NCBI GenBank assembly: GCA_022361315.1
Contig: JAKSBB010000887.1
Location: 1-19,006 of the forward strand
Length of the DNA stretch: 19,006 nucleotides
From: Desulfobacterales bacterium
GTDB taxonomy: Bacteria; Desulfobacterota; Desulfobacteria; Desulfobacterales; Desulfobacteraceae
Direction of reading: 5' to 3'
Positions within the stretch are counted from its first letter, which is position 1, and each line of letters begins with the position of its first letter. The position numbers and the translations under genes are program-made. Below the pieces are notes generated by a model, which was not told the origin of the DNA, did no database searches, and worked only from the letters and a program-made list of their open reading frames with translations. Shown in pieces: positions 13,896-19,006 of this stretch.

Positions 13896-14828
13896 ATGGA
13901 GCTTTATCAGATCAGATCCTTTATTGCCGTGGCCGACGCCCTTAACCTGACCCGGGCGGCCAGGAATACCCACCAGAGCCCCTCGGCCGTCTCTGCCCAG
14001 ATAAAGGCCCTGGAGGCCGAGCTGGGAATTGCCCTTTTCCGCCGAAGCACCAGAGGGATGACCCTGACCCAGGAAGGAGAGGTGTTGCTGGCTTCCGCCA
14101 AAAAACTTGACCGGGTGGCAGGGGATATCACCCGGGAGGCAGAGCGGCTCCGGCAGACCCTTCAGGGCAATCTCAACATCGGGATCAACACGGACCCGGG
14201 GTACCTGAAGCTGTCCGGCCTGACCCGGTGGATAGCCGAGCATCTGCCGAATATCTCCCTGACCTTTATTGAAACCCAGACGTTTACCACGCCGGAGCTG
14301 CTGGCGCAGGGCCGCATTGACCTGGGATTTCACTTCGGGGAGTTCGGGGAACCGGAGATATATTCCCAGCCCGTATCCGGTACCCGGGTTCGGGTGGTAT
14401 TGCCTGCATCACTGGCAAAGGGCCATGTCCACACCGACCTGGAGACGCTGGTGGCCTTACCCTGGGTCTGGACCCGCCATGCCTGCCCATTCCACCAGGC
14501 CTTCCAGAGACGTCTGGATAATGCCGGCTTGACCCTCACGGCAACCGCAGATGCCGTGGATGAAAAAATCGTTGAAGAACTGGTGAAATCCGGTACCGGG
14601 GCCGCCCTCATGCGGGATGATCAGTCCCGGACCCTGGTGGACAACGGGCATGCCGTATACTGGGAAGGACCGGGGGAAACCAGGGATACCGGGGACCTCA
14701 TTCCCCTGGGCCTGGCCTGCCTGAAAGCACGGAGACCGGAACGCCGCATTGCCGCCTTTTTCAAAGCGGCTGAGGTATTCTGGGAAAACGAGGGTGCACC
14801 CGGTGTGTCGGAGCTTGCAAAAATCTAA
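13896..14828 (+). CDS. LysR-family transcriptional regulator
   Basis: A 310-residue LysR protein from ATG 13896 (CGGAG five bases upstream); an in-frame ATG at 13839 sits in the promoter region and is not used. The N-terminal winged helix is clear: MELYQIRSFIAVADALNLTRAARN, SPSAVSAQIKALEAELGIALF and TRGMTLTQEG. The rest is the effector-binding domain (about 90–300). It probably controls the divergent DUF2284-MBL-VOC operon and itself, the usual LysR arrangement. The effector is unknown; the metal- and redox-style targets suggest a reactive small molecule, but this is speculation. The downstream nucleoside operon has its own promoter-like sequence, so it is probably a separate unit. Confidence 0.9.
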   Translation: MELYQIRSFIAVADALNLTRAARNTHQSPSAVSAQIKALEAELGIALFRRSTRGMTLTQEGEVLLASAKKLDRVAGDITREAERLRQTLQGNLNIGINTDPGYLKLSGLTRWIAEHLPNISLTFIETQTFTTPELLAQGRIDLGFHFGEFGEPEIYSQPVSGTRVRVVLPASLAKGHVHTDLETLVALPWVWTRHACPFHQAFQRRLDNAGLTLTATADAVDEKIVEELVKSGTGAALMRDDQSRTLVDNGHAVYWEGPGETRDTGDLIPLGLACLKARRPERRIAAFFKAAEVFWENEGAPGVSELAKI

Positions 14829-14845
14829 TAATTTTCAACCTTTTC

Positions 14846-14875
14846 TTGACAAAAACCGGTCTGCTATCCTATTGA
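14846..14875 (+). promoter_or_regulatory. Candidate promoter of the nucleoside salvage operon
   Basis: A perfect TTGACA (14846–14851). The -10 is less clear: TATTGA (14870–14875) at 18 bases, or TATCCT (14865–14870) preceded by TG (extended -10) at only 13. A leader of about 100 A/T-rich bases separates it from the pdp ATG and holds no clear riboswitch. Confidence 0.4.
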
Positions 14876-14974
14876 GAAAGATTAGTGCACATGACTTTAC
14901 CCGAACACAACATACACTGGATTATATTCTCCGGGACCAGGCCCCTTTTACTCATTAAGGCGTTTAAATAATTA

Positions 14975-16279
14975 ATGCATTTTTTAGATCTCATACTAAA
15001 AAAGAGAAACGGGTACGCCCTTTCCACGGAAGAGATCTCATATTTTATCTCAGGTGTTGTGGAGGGCAGTATTCCGGATTACCAGGTGTCGGCCCTGTTG
15101 ATGGCCATCTGGTTTTCAAAGATGAACGACCGGGAAACCATTGATCTGACCCTGTCCATGCGGGATTCAGGGGATGTGATCGACCTGTCGGATATCCCGG
15201 GGGTGATTGCAGACAAACATTCCACCGGCGGGGTGGCGGATACCACCACCCTGGTTACTGCCCCACTGGTATGTGCATGCGGGCTTAAGCTGGCAAAGAT
15301 ATCCGGCCGGGGGCTGGGCCACACCGGCGGCACCCTGGATAAGCTGGAATCCATTCCCGGGGTCACCACGTCCATCGACATGGCGGCGTTTAAAGAGATT
15401 GTTGCCCGGGACGGCATGGCCGTCATCGGCCAGACCGCCGAACTGGTTCCTGCGGACAAGCTGCTCTATTCCCTGCGGGATGTCACCGGCACCGTGGACA
15501 ACATCTCCCTTATTGCCGCCAGTATCATGAGCAAAAAGCTGGCCTCGGGCTCCGGTGTGATCGTGTTGGACGTCAAAACCGGCAACGGGGCCTTCATGAA
15601 GGACCATGATCAGGCAAAGGCACTTGCCGAAGCCATGGTCACCATCGGTCAGGCCGCAGGAAAAAAGGTCCGGGCCCTGGTCTCCGATATGAATCAGCCC
15701 CTGGGCAATGCCGTGGGTAATGCCCTGGAGGTAAAAGAGGCCATTGAGATCCTGCAGGGGAAGCATGACGGCCGTTTGAAAACCCTTTCCATGGCCCTGG
15801 CTGAAGAGATGCTGCTTGCGGGCGGTGTGGCCGGGGATGCACAGACGGCAAAAGAACGGGTGCAACATGCCCTTGAATCCGGGCAGGCACTGGCCTGTCT
15901 CGGAAAAATGATCGCTGCCCAGGGGGGAAACCCGAAGGTCTGTGAAGACACCGGTATCCTGCCAAGTGCAGACCAGACTGTCGTCGTCCGTGCGGAGGCT
16001 GGGGGAGTCATCCGGGAGATCATCACCCGGGAGATCGGCACGGCTGCGCAGCTTTTGGGGGCCGGACGTGCCAAAAAAGAGGACCGCATCGACCCGGCCG
16101 TGGGCATCTGGATGGATGTCCGTGAAGGGGACCGGGTGGGCAAAGGGGCCAGGCTGGCTACATTCCATGTGAATGATACCCGGCATCTGGATGCCGCCGT
16201 CATCCGGTTTAAAAACGCAATAAAGATCACGGACGCAATCCCGGTTGAGCGGCCGCTGATATACGAGACCATATCATAA
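14975..16279 (+). CDS. pdp: Pyrimidine-nucleoside phosphorylase
   Basis: A 434-residue enzyme; the length and start (MHFLDLILKKRNGYALSTEEI) fit Bacillus-type Pdp better than the 440-residue E. coli DeoA. It splits thymidine, deoxyuridine or uridine with phosphate to the base and (deoxy)ribose-1-phosphate. The signature SGRGLGHTGGTLDKLES lies at 110–126. Phosphate- and substrate-binding residues include K81-H82-S83-T84 in KHSTGGV, T120, R168, S183 and K187. It is a cytosolic homodimer by family. The only purine-rich stretch before the ATG, TAAGG at 14956–14960, is 14 bases away, so translation initiation looks weak. It heads the operon with deoC, deoB and the BMP protein. Confidence 0.93.
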   Translation: MHFLDLILKKRNGYALSTEEISYFISGVVEGSIPDYQVSALLMAIWFSKMNDRETIDLTLSMRDSGDVIDLSDIPGVIADKHSTGGVADTTTLVTAPLVCACGLKLAKISGRGLGHTGGTLDKLESIPGVTTSIDMAAFKEIVARDGMAVIGQTAELVPADKLLYSLRDVTGTVDNISLIAASIMSKKLASGSGVIVLDVKTGNGAFMKDHDQAKALAEAMVTIGQAAGKKVRALVSDMNQPLGNAVGNALEVKEAIEILQGKHDGRLKTLSMALAEEMLLAGGVAGDAQTAKERVQHALESGQALACLGKMIAAQGGNPKVCEDTGILPSADQTVVVRAEAGGVIREIITREIGTAAQLLGAGRAKKEDRIDPAVGIWMDVREGDRVGKGARLATFHVNDTRHLDAAVIRFKNAIKITDAIPVERPLIYETIS

Positions 16280-16288
16280 GGAGTAATC

Positions 16289-16948
16289 ATGACACCCAGT
16301 GAACTGGCTGCCTATTTTGACCATACCATCCTCAAACCCGACGCCACGGAAGATGACGTGAGGCGGATCTGCGAAGAGGCGCTTTCTTATAGCTTTTTCA
16401 GTGTCTGCGTTAACCCGGTCCATGTGGGCCTGGTAAAAAATTCCCTTGCCGGTTCCGGTGTAAAGGTCTGTTCTGTTGTGGGCTTTCCTCTGGGGGCAAA
16501 CACCCCTGAACTGAAAGCCCTGGAAACCCGTCGGGCCGTTGAAGACGGGGCGGATGAAATCGACATGGTCATCAATGTGGGTGCGCTGAAGGCCGGGAGT
16601 CTCGACCAGGTGCAAAAAGATATTGAAGCGGTGGTAAAGGCGGCTGACGGGGCACTGGTGAAGGTGATCATCGAGACCTGCCTGCTGTCCAAAGAAGAAA
16701 AAGTTGCGGCCTGTGAAGCCTCCCGCCACGCAGGTGCCCACTTTGTGAAGACATCCACCGGGTTTGCCGGGGGCGGCGCTACTGTGGAAGACGTGGCCCT
16801 GATGAAATCCGTTGTTGGGGACGATCTCAAGGTGAAAGCCTCCGGCGGCATAAAGAGTCTCTCCGATACCATGAACATGATCAAGGCAGGGGCTGACCGT
16901 ATCGGGGCCAGCGCCGGTGTGGCCGTAATGGAAGAAATGGCGGGTTAG
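16289..16948 (+). CDS. deoC: Deoxyribose-phosphate aldolase
   Basis: A 219-residue class I aldolase that splits 2-deoxyribose-5-phosphate into acetaldehyde and glyceraldehyde-3-phosphate. The catalytic residues are D92 ([10 protein letters not shown]), Schiff-base lysine K154 (VKTSTGF) and K183 (VKASGGI). The first strand DHTILKP is at 11–17. Length is typical of the short bacterial form. ATG 16289 has AAGGAG five bases upstream and lies nine bases after the pdp stop. Together with DeoB it funnels deoxynucleoside sugar into glycolysis. Confidence 0.97.
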   Translation: MTPSELAAYFDHTILKPDATEDDVRRICEEALSYSFFSVCVNPVHVGLVKNSLAGSGVKVCSVVGFPLGANTPELKALETRRAVEDGADEIDMVINVGALKAGSLDQVQKDIEAVVKAADGALVKVIIETCLLSKEEKVAACEASRHAGAHFVKTSTGFAGGGATVEDVALMKSVVGDDLKVKASGGIKSLSDTMNMIKAGADRIGASAGVAVMEEMAG

Positions 16949-16955
16949 AAACGAG

Positions 16956-18134
16956 ATGAAAGCGGTTCTGCTGATCATAGACAGCTTTGGTGTGGGGCCA
17001 TTGCCCGATGCTGCCGACTACGGTGACAGCGGGGCAAACACGGCCCTGCATATCTGTGAGGGCATGCCTTTAGTCCAGTGGCCGGTGCTGCAACAACTGG
17101 GGCTGGGAAATGCGGCAGCGTTGCTGGGGCACACCCTGAAGGGATGCGAGGCCCAGGCCGCGCCGAGAGCAAGCTTCGGGGTAATGGCCGAAGCCTCAGC
17201 CGGTAAGGATACCACCACCGGACATTGGGAGCTGGCCGGGCTGGTGCTGGACCAGCCCTTTCATACCTTTCCCCTGGATTATCCGTCTTTTCCGGATGCT
17301 TTGATTGAAGAATTCCGAGCAAGAACCGGATACGGGGTGCTGGGCAACAAAGGGGCCTCCGGCACTGCCATCATCGAGGAACTGGGGCAGGCACATCTGG
17401 ATGGTCAGGGAATTATTCTGTACACCTCAGCCGATTCCGTACTTCAGATTGCCGCCCATGAAGATATCGTGACGGTGGAAGAGCTGTACCGGGTGTGCGG
17501 GATCGCCCGTGAGTTATGCAACCCCCTCAACGTGGGGCGGGTCATCGCCCGGCCATTCGAGGGGATCCCGGGGCATTTCAGACGAACCGCATCCCGGCGG
17601 GACTTTTCCATGCCCCCTTCGGGCAAGACCATACTGGATCACCTGAGCAGTAACGGGGTTCAAACCATCGGTATCGGTAAGATCGGAGATATATTCACCG
17701 AGCAGGGGATTGACGTCAGCCACCATGATGCGGGTAATCCGGCCTGTCTGGACCGGCTGATCGCCTGCCTGGAAGAAGATAGTAAAGGTGACAGCTTTAT
17801 TTTTGTGAACCTCGTGGATACCGACATGCTGTTCGGCCACCGCAGGGATATCAAAGGCTACCACGATGCCGTAGCCGCTATTGACGAACGGTTGACGGCA
17901 GTCATGGAACGCCTGGACCCGGAAGACCTGCTGATCATAACGGCAGACCACGGATGTGACCCGGGGTTTACGGGAACGGATCACACCAGAGAATATGTCC
18001 CGCTGCTGGTGGTTCAGCCCGGGCACAGTCCAAAGGATTTAGGCATAAGACAGAGTTTTTCCGATGTGGCCCAGAGTCTGGCATCATTTTTCAACCTGCC
18101 GGCCATCCGCAACGGAAGTTCATTTATAAATTAG
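16956..18134 (+). CDS. deoB: Phosphopentomutase
   Basis: A 392-residue alkaline-phosphatase-fold mutase that converts (deoxy)ribose-1-phosphate to the 5-phosphate. The N-terminal metal site begins with D9 in LLIIDSFGVGPLPDA. The phosphoacceptor threonine lies in GKDTTTGHWE (T86–T88). The second metal site includes NLVDTDMLFGHR and ITADHGCDP in the C-terminal third. Two Mn ions are usual. ATG 16956 comes seven bases after deoC and has only a weak ribosome site (ACGAG), so it is probably coupled to deoC translation. No terminator is visible between this gene and the BMP gene 36 bases on. Confidence 0.97.
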   Translation: MKAVLLIIDSFGVGPLPDAADYGDSGANTALHICEGMPLVQWPVLQQLGLGNAAALLGHTLKGCEAQAAPRASFGVMAEASAGKDTTTGHWELAGLVLDQPFHTFPLDYPSFPDALIEEFRARTGYGVLGNKGASGTAIIEELGQAHLDGQGIILYTSADSVLQIAAHEDIVTVEELYRVCGIARELCNPLNVGRVIARPFEGIPGHFRRTASRRDFSMPPSGKTILDHLSSNGVQTIGIGKIGDIFTEQGIDVSHHDAGNPACLDRLIACLEEDSKGDSFIFVNLVDTDMLFGHRRDIKGYHDAVAAIDERLTAVMERLDPEDLLIITADHGCDPGFTGTDHTREYVPLLVVQPGHSPKDLGIRQSFSDVAQSLASFFNLPAIRNGSSFIN

Positions 18135-18170
18135 GGTTTAAGGTAACAATTTAAGTAAAGGAGAAACAGG

Positions 18171-19006
18171 ATGAAAAAAACACTGGTACTGGTATTGGCA
18201 GCGGCGCTGGCCGTCGTATGGGGTTTTGCAGGAACGGCTGCGGCAAAAAAATTTAAGGTGTCCATGGTGACGGATGTGGGCGGGGTGAATGACGAGTCCT
18301 TTAACCAGTCTGCCTGGGAAGGCCTGAAACGCGCCGAAAAAGAGCTTGGCGTCAAGGTGGGATACAAAGAATCCAGACAGGATGCCGACTACGCCCCCAA
18401 TATGGAAACCCTGACCGATGCCAATAATGACCTGATCTGGGGCATCGGTTTCCTCATGGCAGACGCCATCAAGGCCACTGCCCAGATCAACCCGGACCAG
18501 AAATACGGTATCATTGATTTCTTCTACGGTCCCGAAACCCCTCAGAATGTAGCCTGTGCCGTATTTCAGGAAGAGCAGCCCTCCTTCCTCGTGGGCTATA
18601 TTGCCGGCAAAATGACCAAGACCAATAAGGTGGGGTTCATCGGCGGGATCAAATTTCCCCTGATCCAGAAGTTTGAATACGGCTATATGGCCGGTGTAAA
18701 ACTGGCCAACCCCGATTGTGAAATCCTCAGCCAGTATGCGGAATCCTTTACTGATGCCGCCAAAGGCAAAGCCATTGCCAACAACATGTACCAGCAGGGT
18801 GCGGATATTGTTTTCCATGCGGCCGGCGGTGTGGGTGACGGTCTGATCGAAGCGGCCAAGGAAAAGAACAAATGGGCCATCGGCGTGGACAAGGACCAGA
18901 ATTCCCTGGCGCCGGACAACGTGCTGACCTCTGCCATGAAGCGTGTTGACAACGCGGTTTTCAGCATTGTTAAACAGCTGACAGAAGGTAAATTCAACGG
19001 CGGAAA
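18171..19006 (+). CDS. BMP-family ABC transporter binding protein, 3' end missing
   Basis: An open reading frame of 278 codons runs off the right edge. The signal peptide spans 1–25 (MKKTLVLVLAAALAVVWGF, ending TAAA before KK) and looks like a signal peptidase I substrate, with no lipobox cysteine. The mature part is a BMP/PnrA-type nucleoside-binding protein: DVGGVNDESFNQSAWEGL (35–52) and, near the edge, DKDQNSLAPDNVLTSAMKRVDNAV. It would capture nucleosides or a related ligand in the periplasm for an ABC importer. ATG 18171 has AAAGGAG seven bases upstream. Its place after pdp-deoC-deoB supports nucleosides as ligand. The ATPase and permease genes are expected just outside. Confidence 0.92.
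   Translation, partial: MKKTLVLVLAAALAVVWGFAGTAAAKKFKVSMVTDVGGVNDESFNQSAWEGLKRAEKELGVKVGYKESRQDADYAPNMETLTDANNDLIWGIGFLMADAIKATAQINPDQKYGIIDFFYGPETPQNVACAVFQEEQPSFLVGYIAGKMTKTNKVGFIGGIKFPLIQKFEYGYMAGVKLANPDCEILSQYAESFTDAAKGKAIANNMYQQGADIVFHAAGGVGDGLIEAAKEKNKWAIGVDKDQNSLAPDNVLTSAMKRVDNAVFSIVKQLTEGKFNGG

Noticed and set aside
15167..16186. A 339-codon - strand frame opposite pdp
   Set aside because: It is antisense to an enzyme with all active-site residues present.
1..19006. CRISPR arrays, insertion sequences, tRNA or rRNA genes
   Set aside because: No regularly spaced repeats, transposase genes, terminal repeats or tRNA-like cloverleaf sequences were seen on reading both strands by eye.

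Overview
The window looks like chromosomal DNA from a Gram-negative anaerobe of the Desulfobacterota, plausibly a Desulfobacteraceae-type sulfate reducer. This is an inference from the gene content and from protein style: a jag–mnmE junction, deltaproteobacterial-type CheV/CheA, DUF2284 and YkgJ cysteine-rich proteins, and a sec-type BMP binding protein. No tRNA, rRNA, CRISPR array, insertion sequence or phage gene is visible. No stretch over 300 bases lacks a gene.

Layout. (1) Bases 1–3658 (+) form a tight run: the 3' end of jag/khpB, mnmE, a YkgJ-type Cys-cluster protein, a small unknown protein, and a PrmA-like methyltransferase with an unusual winged-helix-like N-terminus. jag–mnmE normally closes the rpmH-rnpA-yidC cluster, so that cluster probably lies just upstream. 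(2) 3669–4372: an exported DUF4124 + thermonuclease protein with its own promoter. (3) 4424–8920 (+): a signalling operon of CheV, CheA, a single-domain response regulator, and a Cys-rich PAS protein that has a histidine phosphoacceptor domain but no ATPase domain. No receptor, CheW, CheR or CheB gene is present. CheA carries two 24-residue repeats of the MshEN/GspE-N (c-di-GMP binding) type where the P2 domain normally sits. (4) 9029–9592 (-): ssb. Divergent to it at 9827–11942 (+) are a TrmB-family regulator and an ornithine-aminotransferase-like enzyme. A perfect inverted repeat overlaps the trmB promoter. (5) 12012–13772 (-): a three-gene operon (DUF2284 protein, MBL-fold hydrolase, VOC/glyoxalase-like protein), divergent from a LysR regulator (13896–14828, +). 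The two promoters interleave. (6) 14975–19006 (+): a nucleoside salvage operon, pdp–deoC–deoB plus a BMP-family nucleoside-type binding protein cut by the window edge.

How the parts work together. The last block is the clearest pathway. A periplasmic BMP protein would capture nucleosides, Pdp phosphorolyses pyrimidine nucleosides, DeoB moves the phosphate from C1 to C5, and DeoC splits deoxyribose-5-phosphate to acetaldehyde and glyceraldehyde-3-phosphate. The most unusual block is the CheV–CheA–REC–PAS/DHp operon, which looks like a self-contained phosphorelay that may respond to c-di-GMP and to a redox or metal signal. The MshEN match and the missing ATPase domain are visible in the sequence; the signal and output are not.
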